From: Planctomycetota bacterium
Lineage (GTDB): Bacteria; Planctomycetota; Phycisphaerae; Tepidisphaerales; Tepidisphaeraceae
Direction: 5' to 3'
DNA length: 64,000 nt
Assembly: GCA_026693085.1 (NCBI GenBank)
Contig: JAPLNB010000147.1
Location: 1-64,000 of the forward strand
Shown here: positions 54,160 through 62,002 of the stretch, piece by piece
Layout: the number at the start of each line of letters is the position of its first letter
Position numbering within the stretch: the first letter of the stretch is position 1
The notes under the pieces: model-generated
What the model saw: only the letters and a program-made list of their open reading frames with translations
Told to the model about the DNA's origin: nothing
Databases searched by the model: none
Translations under genes and position numbers: made by a program

Positions 54160-54821
54160 AGCGTTTCTCCTTTTGCGGATGACGTGACGGAAGTCGTTTC
54201 GGCGATGACTGATGACTACAGTGTCTGACCGTGCCCGAACCGGGAACGGAACACCTCCTTGCCCGGGCTGAGAATAGGGCCGAGAACGCGACGTGCATCT
54301 CACAGGGCATGTTCATATCCGAAAGGCAGCGCCAGACGGGATCTGGCGGCCCTGAACAGAACTGCCCGCATGGCCCCAAGCAGCCCAACCCACGAACTGA
54401 AACCCAAGAGACCCATCCAAGCGGGGATGGCGAGCTCTTGCAAAATCACCTTATCAATATAGCACAATGCCAATGAATTGCCAGAGATATTTGCATCAGA
54501 TAACAGAGCGAGCGCCCCAGAATCGATGCAAGTTCAGGTGGGAGCAGCAGATCACTTCGATGTGTCTATTTTTGGTTTTTTTCGCGATTCTTAAGGGCCA
54601 CTTGACGTCCGGACATGTGTTTGAATTTTGGCCAGATCCACCCTCTGGCAAGCGCAGGAATTGCGCCTGATCAGGCCGATAGGAGGGGTGAGCGTGACGC
54701 GTGGATGGACAGATTCGTCGGCTGTTCGGGTGCTGGTGCGCACGCCGAGAACGTGCTTGAGAGCACAGGGGCGACTGCATCGCGCATCGCACGCGTAAAG
54801 AAGGCGAAAGTTAGCACGATA
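54160..54821. other. Intergenic region, 660 bp, with a candidate promoter
   Basis: No gene is supported. A minus-strand pair, CTGGCA (54479-54484) and TATATT (54456-54461) with 17-bp spacing, could drive the PEP-CTERM gene from ~300 bp upstream. The region is less GC-rich than its neighbours. Confidence 0.4.
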
Positions 54822-55892
54822 TCAGGTGATTTTCGGCGGTCTCATCCAAATCAACTGCTCGTTGAAGTTGTCGGCGAGTTTGTATTTCTTGATGTGGGGG
54901 GCGATTGGTTCGCCGAGGATCTCCATCTTGTTCAGGTCCCCTTGGCCGAGGTTGGCGGAGGCGGCGTAGTTGAGGTAGCCGACGTTGGCGTAGTCGATGC
55001 CCATGAGTTCGATCGCGACGCGGTCGGCGGCGAGCCAGTCGGGGGAGGCGACGCAGACGCGATGATCGACGGCCGAGCCACCGACGGGGCCGTTGCCTTG
55101 CATGCCCTGGAAGCCGTCGATGATAGCCAGGTGTGGGTGGAGGCGTTGGGCGAGGGCGAAAAGGTTATAGTTCGTCGAGCGGTGGCCGGAGCCGTGGATG
55201 AAGGGCTTGTCGTTTTTGGCGCCGGGTTTGCCACCGCCCCAGCGGAAGCCGGCGTCTTTGATGGCGGCGCCGACCACGATGTTCTTTAGCGAGAGGGTGG
55301 CGATGATGCGGTCGTGGGTTTTCATGCGGGCGGCGGAGATGATGTAGGAGTTGGGGTCGAGGAGGGTTTTGCACATGCGGACGGGTTGTGGGCGGAAGGT
55401 CTTTTCGTCGAAAACGTGGACGATTTGGACGCCGTCCTGGTCGAGGTCGAGGAGTTTGGCGTTGTATTTGTCGGCAACTTTGTTGTAGCCATAGTTTGCG
55501 AAGCCGTCGAGAGTGGGGCCATTGGCGGCGGACTCGGCGATGACGACGTTGTCGAGCTTATTGATCGATTTGAGGAACTCGAGGATGCCTTCGATGGTTT
55601 CGGCGTGGGTGGCGCAGAGTTGGACGTCGATGGCGACGTTGTTGGGCTTGATGACGATGCGGCGGGAGCCGATGGCTTGGGCGATTTCCTTGCCGAAGGG
55701 TTGGAGCGAGCGGAAGGCGATGTCGGCGCGGCTGTTGCCGTGCATGAGTGCGACGCGGGTAGGGGGGAGAGGGGTTGGGGAGTCGGCGGCGAAGGATGGG
55801 GTGGGAAGACGGAGGCCGGTGAATGTGGTGAGGCCGGCGAGGAGAGAGCCTTTGAGGAAACGGCGACGCGAAGCGAGTGGGTCGGCGTGCAT
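54822..55892 (-). CDS. DUF362 protein with Tat signal
   Basis: The 356-residue exported protein begins SRRRFLKGSLLAGLTTF (Tat). DUF362 features follow: VALMHGNSR, IVIKPNNVA, a long SAANGPTLDGFANYGYNKVADKYNAKLLDLD stretch, and ISAARMKTHDRIIATLSLKNIVVGAAIKDAG, then HLAIIDGFQGMQGNGPVGG. ATG 55892 has AAAGGAGA upstream; longer in-frame starts add a low-complexity extension. DUF362 proteins are often Fe-S-linked, but no Cys cluster is visible here. A 3' copy lies at 57739-58236. Confidence 0.88.
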   Translation of the reverse strand: MHADPLASRRRFLKGSLLAGLTTFTGLRLPTPSFAADSPTPLPPTRVALMHGNSRADIAFRSLQPFGKEIAQAIGSRRIVIKPNNVAIDVQLCATHAETIEGILEFLKSINKLDNVVIAESAANGPTLDGFANYGYNKVADKYNAKLLDLDQDGVQIVHVFDEKTFRPQPVRMCKTLLDPNSYIISAARMKTHDRIIATLSLKNIVVGAAIKDAGFRWGGGKPGAKNDKPFIHGSGHRSTNYNLFALAQRLHPHLAIIDGFQGMQGNGPVGGSAVDHRVCVASPDWLAADRVAIELMGIDYANVGYLNYAASANLGQGDLNKMEILGEPIAPHIKKYKLADNFNEQLIWMRPPKIT

Positions 55893-56117
55893 GAGAGGTC
55901 TCCTTTCGAGCCGGTTTGAGCGGGGGGTATTGTACTGGGGTATGGGGGGATTGGCTATGAGGAGGGGACTGCCGACGAAGAACAGGAAGAAACAAGAAGG
56001 GGGAGGGGAGGAGGGGGAATGGGGGGGGCGGTTTGCCGCCAAGCTGGCCACGAATGACACGAAGGGACACGAAGGAGGATCGGCGAGAGTGGTGTGCTTG
56101 GTGTGCTGAAGCACACC

Positions 56118-56324
56118 CTACAAAACTTTGCGGGCTTCGTTGGTGCGGATGGAGGCGATGTCGTGGGGGGTGTGGGTCATGGTGCCACAGTCGCCGGGGG
56201 TGACGGTGGCGATGTGGATGGTGTAGCCGAGGCGGGAGAGGCGGATGAGGGTTCCGCCGCAGGTGAATTCCGCGTCATCGGGGTGGGCCATGAAAGCGAG
56301 GGCGGTTTTGTTGGTCATGTGCAA
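56118..56324 (-). pseudogene. Truncated PIG-L 5' copy
   Basis: This 68-residue frame matches the first ~65 residues of the gene at 52366-53057 almost exactly, including HPDDAEF.CGG and [15 protein letters not shown], then ends early at [11 protein letters not shown]. Matching non-coding DNA continues upstream of the start (to about 56365). It lacks the rest of the fold and cannot be active. Confidence 0.85.
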
Positions 56325-56808
56325 AGTGGGTTGGACCGGAGCAGATTAACGGAGGGAGGGGGAGGGGGCAAGAGTGATGGGTTTGTAAAAAAAAGTCGGT
56401 TTGGGAGTTGACTTTTAGGCAACTGCTGGTACAGTGGTGGATAAAGAGGCAGCTGTTGCGTGGGACTCCTGGGAGGAGTATCGCAACAGCGGGCGACGGC
56501 AAGTCGCAGTGGCATTTCCCGAGGGTGTCACACTCAATGGCAAGCGCGGTGGCGACCGAGCCCGCGAGCTTGCTGATGGTCGGTCCAGGACGCTCCTGGG
56601 CTGGCAGTTGAATGATGGGCGTCCCGATACGGGGCGCGCTGAGATAGGTTCGTTCAGGCGCTTGTTATGTCGGCGTTTCTGCCTAGCAGACATGACGAGC
56701 TTGCGTTGGGCTCGGTCCATGCGTGGTTTTCCTGCATGTTTGCCGGCGCATCACATTTTATTGCCTGAGCGAGAGGTCTTGGCGCGCTGCAAATCGGAGA
56801 GACCCACC
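56325..56808 (+). other. Intergenic 480 bp before the small gene/XRE pair
   Basis: I see no convincing gene here apart from a weak GTG frame in phase with the gene at 56809. The first part still resembles the 5' flank of PIG-L; the rest has no recognised homology. Confidence 0.4.
56408..56435 (+). promoter_or_regulatory. Candidate promoter before the XRE unit
   Basis: TTGACT (56408-56413) and TACAGT (56430-56435) are spaced by 16 bp, about 375 bp upstream of the small gene. Confidence 0.45.
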
Positions 56809-57117
56809 ATGCCTCGGAAGCGGCCGGATTGGACGCGATGCCAGCGCGAGCAGTTCATGCACCTGGCGAATTATGTGGAGTATTTGGAGGAGAAAGTCGC
56901 CGGGTTCGTGGCTGCGAGGAAGCCGGTGCCGGAGTTGCTGCGCGAAGCGGTGCGGCTGTTGCCGGGCGTGAAGAGGCGGATTGAGAAGAACGACTTCGGG
57001 TCAGCCGGGGAGTTGTGGCGCGAAGTCGAGAACAGGATAGTCAAATGGTACATCGAGGAGTCAAAACAATGGAAGCCGAAGGGGGGCGCGCCTCCGCCAG
57101 GTTCTCGGCAGAGTTGA
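56809..57117 (+). CDS. Small helical protein paired with XRE regulator
   Basis: The 102-residue protein starts MPRKRPDWTRCQREQ and is mostly helical (FMHLANYVEYLEEKVAGFVA, ELLREAVRLLPGVKRRIE, ELWREVENRIVKWYIEES). It contains no known domain. The XRE gene begins within its last ~49 bases in another frame, so the two are co-expressed. A toxin or co-regulator role is a guess. Confidence 0.55.
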   Translation: MPRKRPDWTRCQREQFMHLANYVEYLEEKVAGFVAARKPVPELLREAVRLLPGVKRRIEKNDFGSAGELWREVENRIVKWYIEESKQWKPKGGAPPPGSRQS

Positions 57118-57647
57118 TTCGGCAACTGGTGGACAGCGGGCATACGCAAACGGAGATTGCTCATATGTTGGGGGTTGGCAAATCGTACATCAGTCGAGTG
57201 GCGGCGGGGCAGCGGGCGCTGACGATCGAGCATTTGGCGACGCTGGAGCGGGCGTTGAGGAAGCCGATGGCGCTGCTGTTGCTGGAAGGGTCGTCGAGGG
57301 CCGATGATGCACCGGAACGGGTGTGTGAGCGGGAGAGGATTCGGAAGCTACTGAATCGGCCGGTCAGCGCAGGCAAGGACGAACCCCTTGCGGCGGAAGA
57401 ACAGGCTGAGGTGGACAGGCTCAGGGCGGACATTGACCGAAAACTGAGCCTTGTCTCTCAGGCAATTGACTCTAACAAGGGACGGACTGCCTTGTCGGCA
57501 CGGCCGAAGGCGCCTCGGTTAAGCAAGTTGCGGGTCATCAAGCTTCTCGAGCGAGAGGCTGGGCTTTCGGCGGCGGCGGCTCGGCGCGCGTATGAGGTGC
57601 AATCGCGGTTTGCGGCGGCACAGGGGCTTTCGCTGTTTGGGACGTGA
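57069..57647 (+). CDS. XRE-family helix-turn-helix regulator
   Basis: The 192-residue protein has an HTH_3 domain at ~10-60 (LIRQLVDSGHTQTEIAHMLGVGKSYISRVAAGQRALTIEHL), then a charged linker and a helical C-terminus (LSKLRVIKLLEREAGLSAAAARRAYEVQSRF). ATG 57069 lies just before the HTH; an upstream in-frame start at 57015 is less likely. Overlaps the preceding small gene and is followed by a clear terminator. It sits between truncated PIG-L and DUF362 copies. Confidence 0.8.
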   Translation: MEAEGGRASARFSAELIRQLVDSGHTQTEIAHMLGVGKSYISRVAAGQRALTIEHLATLERALRKPMALLLLEGSSRADDAPERVCERERIRKLLNRPVSAGKDEPLAAEEQAEVDRLRADIDRKLSLVSQAIDSNKGRTALSARPKAPRLSKLRVIKLLEREAGLSAAAARRAYEVQSRFAAAQGLSLFGT

Positions 57648-57682
57648 TGCGGAGTTGCGCGGGGGGAGAGCGGGAAAGAGAA

Positions 57683-57706
57683 CCCACGGAGATTGTTATC
57701 CGTGGG
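57683..57706 (+). terminator. Rho-independent terminator after XRE gene
   Basis: An 8-bp stem (CCCACGGA at 57683-57690 with TCCGTGGG at 57699-57706) is followed by CTTTGCTTTTG. Confidence 0.75.
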
Positions 57707-57738
57707 CTTTGCTTTTGTGTGAGGGGGAAGGGGGGTTG

Positions 57739-58236
57739 TTATTGGATTTTCGGCGGTCTCATCCAGATCAACTGCTCGTTGAAGTTGTCGGCGAGTTTGT
57801 ATTTCTTGATGTGGGGGGCGATTGGTTCGCCGAGGATCTCCATCTTGTTCAGGTCCCCTTGGCCGAGGTTGGCGGACGCGGCGTAGTTGAGGTAGCCGAC
57901 GTTGGCGTAGTCGATGCCCATGAGTTCGATCGCGACGCGGTCGGCGGCGAGCCAGTCGGGGGAGGCGACGCAGACGCGATGATCGACGGCCGAGCCGCCG
58001 ACGGGGCCGTTGCCTTGCATGCCCCGGAAGCCGTCAATGACCGCGAGGTGTGGGTGGAGGCGTTGGGCGAGGGCGAAAAGGTTATAGTTCGTCGAGCGGT
58101 GGCCGGAGCCGTGGATGAAGGGCTTGTCGTTCTTTGCGCCGGGTTTGCCGCCGCCCCAGCGGAAGCCGGCGTCTTTGATGGGCGCGCCGACGACGATGTT
58201 CTCTAGCGAGAGGGTGGCAACAATGCGGTAGGTCAT
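57739..58236 (-). pseudogene. Truncated DUF362 3' copy fused to a foreign start
   Basis: This 165-residue frame repeats the last ~160 residues of the 54822 gene nearly identically (WGGGKPGAKNDKPFIHGSGH, QGDLNKMEILGEP). Homology stops near 58229. The first residues (MTYRI) lie beyond the junction, so the frame is a chimera started by the ATG that overlaps the antitoxin stop. The Tat signal and N-terminal half are missing. Confidence 0.85.
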
Positions 58237-58463
58237 GAGAGGCCCGCCTCATGTTTCACCTTGCCCCAAGGGATACGCTTTTCTTTGGGATCGCGCAGGA
58301 CGCGGATGGCGTGAGCCAGATCCTCCAGGTCTTCAGCACTGAGCTTGCGCAGGGGTAGGCCAGCTTTCTCACCGACTTTGGCACGGGCGGAAAGCTTTCG
58401 GAAATCCTCTTCAGCGAGAACGACAAACTTCCGGCCTCCCAGCCGCAGAGTCTGTACGGTCAT
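58233..58463 (-). CDS. Phd/YefM-like antitoxin
   Basis: This 76-residue protein starts MTVQTLRLGGRKFVVLAEEDFRKLSARA, a Phd/YefM-type N-terminus, followed by charged helices (DLEDLAHAIRVLRDPKEKRIPWG) that usually wrap the toxin. AAAGG precedes ATG 58463; 58478 and 58499 are longer alternatives. Its stop overlaps the ATG of the truncated DUF362 copy (ATGA), the spacing expected for a toxin, so the partner toxin seems to have been replaced. Confidence 0.7.
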   Translation of the reverse strand: MTVQTLRLGGRKFVVLAEEDFRKLSARAKVGEKAGLPLRKLSAEDLEDLAHAIRVLRDPKEKRIPWGKVKHEAGLS

Positions 58464-58534
58464 GGTTGTACCTTTCATGAACCATATTAGCGGCGGCAAC
58501 GCGGCAGTCGAGACGGGGACTCGTCAGGCAAGGA

Positions 58535-60073
58535 TCAGTACGCTTGGGCGAAGAGGACTTCGGTTGTCGTTTCTTCACCGGTGTAGATGCACTTTCCTGG
58601 CGTGTTGGATTGGTCGAAGGGGATGACTCTTACCGTGGCTTTGGTTTCGTCTTTGATCTTGGCTTCGTTGGCGCGGTTGGGGATGAAGTGGCAGCGGACG
58701 AAGCCGCCGTGGGTGGTTAATAGCTGCTTTAGTTCGTCGTAGGTATTCGCGTGGCGGGTGTTTTCGGTGCGGTAGGTCAGCGCTTTTTGGAACATGGCGT
58801 TGTGGACTTCCTGGAGTTTGTCGCGGAGCCAAGTGGGGGAGAGTTGGGAGAGTTGGACGGTTTCTTTGGCGCGGTCGAGGCGGCGTTTCATGAGGGCGGC
58901 GTTGGCTTGGACGTCGCGGGGTCCGACTTCGAAGCGGAAGGGGACGCCGCGTTGTTCCCAGTAGTATTGTTTGTCGCCGGGGCGGGTGTCGCGCCAATCG
59001 ACGACGATTTGCTGGTGGGTGATGGGGTCGAAGAAGTAGCCGGCGATGCGGTCGCGGGAGAGGCGGGTCTTGGCGGCTTCGAGTTCGCCGGGGCCGACGA
59101 GTTGGGCGAGAATCTTCTCGATGAAGGCGCGGACGAGTTGCTCTTCTTCGGGGGTTTTGAAGATGGGGACGATGGCCGAGACGACGTGGGCGACGTGCGG
59201 CGGCAGGATGAGGCCTTCGTCGTCGGAGTGGGCCATGATCATGGCGCCGATGAGGCGAGTGGAGACGCCCCAACTGGTGGTCCAGACATGTTCCTGGGCC
59301 TGGTTTCGGCCGAGGAATTTGATGTCGAAGGCTTTGGCGAAGTTTTGGCCGAGGAAGTGCGAGGTGCCGCACTGGAGGGCTTTGCCGTCCTGCATGAGGC
59401 CTTCGATGGCGTAGGTGGTGACGGCGCCGGGGAATTTTTCGGCGTCGCTTTTGGCGCCTTTGATGACGGGGATGGCGAGGATGTCCTCGGCGAAGGCGGC
59501 GTAGATGTCGAGGATGCTGAGGGTTTCCTTCTGGGCTTCGTCGGCGGTTTCGTGGGCGGTGTGGCCCTCTTGCCAGAGGAACTCGGCGGTGCGGAGGAAC
59601 AGTCGCGTGCGCATTTCCCAGCGCATGACGTTGCACCACTGGTTAATGAGAACGGGGAGGTCGCGGTAGGACTGGATCCATTCGGCGTACATGTGGCCGA
59701 TGATGGTTTCGGAGGTGGGGCGAATGATGAGGGGTTCTTCGATGGGCCCTGCGGGGGCGAGTTTGCCGTCGGGGCCTTTTTGGAGTTTGGAGTGGGTGAC
59801 GACGGCGCATTCCATGGCGAAGCCTTCGACGTGCTCGGCTTCTTTGGCGAGGAAGGACTGGGGGATGAGCAGTGGGAAGTACGCGTTGACGTGGCCGGTG
59901 TCTTTGAAACGGCGGTCGAGGTCGCGTTGGATGGCTTCCCAGACGGCGTAGCCCTCGGGGCGGATGACCATGCAGCCTTTCACCGGGGAATAGTCGGCGA
60001 GCTGGGCGGCCTTGATGACGTCGATGTACCACTGGGCGTAGTCGTCTTTGCGGGGTTTGATGTTTTTGGCCAT
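58535..60073 (-). CDS. proS: Prolyl-tRNA synthetase, archaeal/eukaryotic type
   Basis: It charges tRNA-Pro. The 512-residue class II enzyme lacks the editing insertion of E. coli ProRS and begins KNIKPRKDDYAQWYIDVIKAAQLADYSPVKGCMVIRPEGYAVWE, the archaeal-like form. Motif 2 reads RWEMRTRLFLRTAEFLWQEGHTAHET, motif 3 GVSTRLIGAMIMAHSDD. A C-terminal anticodon-binding and Zn-like tail ends TTEVLFAQAY. It stands among toxin-antitoxin-like genes. Confidence 0.95.
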   Translation of the reverse strand: MAKNIKPRKDDYAQWYIDVIKAAQLADYSPVKGCMVIRPEGYAVWEAIQRDLDRRFKDTGHVNAYFPLLIPQSFLAKEAEHVEGFAMECAVVTHSKLQKGPDGKLAPAGPIEEPLIIRPTSETIIGHMYAEWIQSYRDLPVLINQWCNVMRWEMRTRLFLRTAEFLWQEGHTAHETADEAQKETLSILDIYAAFAEDILAIPVIKGAKSDAEKFPGAVTTYAIEGLMQDGKALQCGTSHFLGQNFAKAFDIKFLGRNQAQEHVWTTSWGVSTRLIGAMIMAHSDDEGLILPPHVAHVVSAIVPIFKTPEEEQLVRAFIEKILAQLVGPGELEAAKTRLSRDRIAGYFFDPITHQQIVVDWRDTRPGDKQYYWEQRGVPFRFEVGPRDVQANAALMKRRLDRAKETVQLSQLSPTWLRDKLQEVHNAMFQKALTYRTENTRHANTYDELKQLLTTHGGFVRCHFIPNRANEAKIKDETKATVRVIPFDQSNTPGKCIYTGEETTTEVLFAQAY

Positions 60074-60115
60074 TTGTCAGTTGTCCGTTGTCAGTTGTTG
60101 GTTGTCAGTTGCCGG
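60073..60115. repeat. GTCAGTTG-type octamer repeat at proS 5' end
   Basis: CAGTTG and close variants recur about five times from the proS start codon upward (TTGTCAGTTGTCCGTTGTCAGTTGTTGG then GTCAGTTGCC). It is the same unit as at 52358-52385. Confidence 0.75.
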
Positions 60116-60133
60116 TGGTGGGCGGCGCCCAAA

Positions 60134-60529
60134 CTACGGCTGCTGGGGTGGCAGATCGCGGCGGCGGACTTTAAGCCTATTTCCGCGGCGGTCGGCCACC
60201 AGCAGGACTGGAGGTTGTACATCCAGATTGAGTTTAAGCAAAGTGAGAACAGAGGCGACGGTGAATTGGGGACGCAGATGTCCTGGGCGAAGATAGACGA
60301 TGCCGATTACGGGCTCGGTGGTGAAGACGGCGAGTCTGCCGAAGTCAGCATCGAAAGTGAGGATGATTCGGCCAGCACTGTAAGCGTGGCGGAGGAGGAC
60401 AAGATCATCTTGACCGCTGAGGCCGGCTTCTTGCGCAGAGCTGAGGTCAAGTCCGGCCTCGCGCAGGGCCAAGACGACCTGTGGGGGGATGCTTTCGTCG
60501 GCGAAAAAAGGAAACGAAGCGAGATTCAC
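60134..60529 (-). CDS. DUF5615 PIN-like toxin
   Basis: The 131-residue protein shows FFADESIPPQV (Asp in the first position), DLVLLRHAYSAGRIILTFDADFGRL (D-x-D) and VIGIVYLRPG, the DUF5615 PIN-like pattern. These are partners of DUF433 antitoxins in type II systems. Start overlaps the DUF433 stop by four bases. An RNase role is inferred from the family. Confidence 0.85.
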   Translation of the reverse strand: MNLASFPFFADESIPPQVVLALREAGLDLSSAQEAGLSGQDDLVLLRHAYSAGRIILTFDADFGRLAVFTTEPVIGIVYLRPGHLRPQFTVASVLTLLKLNLDVQPPVLLVADRRGNRLKVRRRDLPPQQP

Positions 60530-60759
60530 TGGGAGACCTCGACTTCGAGCATTGCCTCATGGCCAAAGTACTGGGCGGCATACCGAATGGCTTGCTCGAC
60601 ATCTTCACGGGTGAGGTGGGGGTAGGCCTTGGCGATCTCGTCGATGGAAGCGCCGCCGGCGATCAGTTCGAGGACGAGTTCGACGCTGATGCGGGTGCCG
60701 CGGATGCAGGGTTTTCCGGCGAGCACACCGGGGCGAGATACGATTCGGTCGAACGTCAT
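60526..60759 (-). CDS. DUF433 antitoxin
   Basis: The 77-residue protein reads ILAGKP-like GVLAGKPCIRGTRISVELVLELIAGGASIDEIAKAYPHLTREDVEQAIRYA, the DUF433 helix-turn-helix pattern. AGGAG precedes ATG 60759. It leads the coupled DUF433-DUF5615 pair. Confidence 0.9.
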   Translation of the reverse strand: MTFDRIVSRPGVLAGKPCIRGTRISVELVLELIAGGASIDEIAKAYPHLTREDVEQAIRYAAQYFGHEAMLEVEVSQ

Positions 60760-60782
60760 GGGGTTCTCCTTGCGGTACGGGG

Positions 60783-61670
60783 CTATGCTTCCGCATCCAG
60801 TAGCGACTGGAAAGCCCTGTCCACATCGGCGCGGAAAAGGTCAAAGCGGTACACGAGCTTTCGCCTTCTCAGCTTATCCTCGGCCGAGTCGATTGCCTTG
60901 GCAAGTTGAACGCGAAGGAATTCCGTTTGTTCTTGCGGATTCAGGCGGGCGAAGTCCTCCGGCAGGTACAACTCAGAGTAGAAACTGCGTGTCTTGGCAT
61001 TGAAAGATCCGATTTTGAGCCCTGGCCCTGAGTGCTGAGGGAAGCCCGGGCAAAGAACGCTGAAGTAGAAGTGCTCCAGCGGATCGCCGTAGAGGTCAGG
61101 GTGCATGATGTCGATGAGCAATTGGTGCAAGTCCCGTACGATTGCTGTCGCCATCTCAGATGCCTCGTTCATCGCGCAGTAGAGCGGGAATCCGAGTGGG
61201 CACTGGCGCTGGTAGTTTCGCTGGCTGAATAGGCGTGGGACTTGCTCGTCGTGATATGGGGCGGTGGTGTGGACGTAATCAGTGGGCACGACCTCTGGAA
61301 AGTCGGGGCTGCAGTAGACTCGCACGGTCAGTAGCCTCCAGCCGGCCTTTCGCTTGCCCCACCAGCCCCATTGCAGGTGGGGTTGGTGGCGACGATCGAT
61401 GAGGCTGGTAGCCCAGCCGTCGGTTCCATAGATGCAGACTGCATCCAGGCGGGTCAGTTTGCCCCATCCCACCTCGGCCAGCGCTTCACAGAGGCAAACC
61501 AACCGATTCCAGGAGCGGGCACCGGTGTATTGCCAGGTCTGGCGTAATTCGGCGATCAGCTCCTGGGAGAGCGTGTGGCGTGCATCCGGATCGAGACGGC
61601 GCGCGGCCTCTCGGAGGTTACCCAGTTCAGGCTGAACGTCGAGCGAAGAATGGACCCAATCACGGATCAT
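60783..61670 (-). CDS. Hypothetical protein (295 aa)
   Basis: This soluble protein begins MIRDWVHSSLDVQPELGNLREAARR and contains a Trp-rich stretch (LQWGWWGKRKAGWRLL), VYCSPDFPEVVPTDYV, MATAIVRDLHQLLIDIMHPDLYGDP, and a charged helical tail. No family recognised. It follows an orphan ParD-like gene by about 35 bp and precedes the DUF433 gene, so it may belong to this toxin-antitoxin cluster. Confidence 0.65.
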   Translation of the reverse strand: MIRDWVHSSLDVQPELGNLREAARRLDPDARHTLSQELIAELRQTWQYTGARSWNRLVCLCEALAEVGWGKLTRLDAVCIYGTDGWATSLIDRRHQPHLQWGWWGKRKAGWRLLTVRVYCSPDFPEVVPTDYVHTTAPYHDEQVPRLFSQRNYQRQCPLGFPLYCAMNEASEMATAIVRDLHQLLIDIMHPDLYGDPLEHFYFSVLCPGFPQHSGPGLKIGSFNAKTRSFYSELYLPEDFARLNPQEQTEFLRVQLAKAIDSAEDKLRRRKLVYRFDLFRADVDRAFQSLLDAEA

Positions 61671-61705
61671 TGCAGGGATATTGAATAGGTGTTGGCGGCG
61701 GTTGC

Positions 61706-61957
61706 TCAGGGTGTTTCACGACCATAAAGGGCCATTATTCTCCCCTTCATCTCATCAGGGTCCCAATCACCTACGTCGCCTCTATCAAGTTCATCGAGGC
61801 CAATCTGGAGCTCTCGTCGGAGCCATTCGAGCTTGATGTAATACTGCTTCAGAATCCGAATTCCATCGGCAACGGCGGCTTCGGGCGACTCATATCTCCC
61901 GTCACGGACCAGTTCTTCGATGATCGCCTGAAGGTCAGATCCAAGAGTGATCGTCAT
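61706..61957 (-). CDS. ParD-like antitoxin, no obvious toxin
   Basis: The 83-residue protein begins MTITLGSDLQAIIEELVRDGRYESPEAAVADGIRIL, an RHH/ParD (CC2985-type) fold, and ends with a charged GLDELDRGDVGDWDPDEMKGRI tail that normally binds ParE. ATG 61957 follows GGAGG. No ParE follows; the next gene is the 295-residue hypothetical protein. Confidence 0.8.
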   Translation of the reverse strand: MTITLGSDLQAIIEELVRDGRYESPEAAVADGIRILKQYYIKLEWLRRELQIGLDELDRGDVGDWDPDEMKGRIMALYGRETP

Positions 61958-62002
61958 GTGGGCCTCCGATTGCTGGATTCTATCCCGCATTGCGATCTGC
62001 CG

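Noticed and set aside
56434-56808. Upstream in-frame extension (GTG) of the small gene at 56809
   Set aside because: The start overlaps the candidate -10 box and the extension has irregular composition; ATG 56809 gives a compact helical protein.
58751-60625. 624-codon plus-strand frame over proS
   Set aside because: Low-complexity Glu/Gly/Val shadow of the intact ProRS gene.
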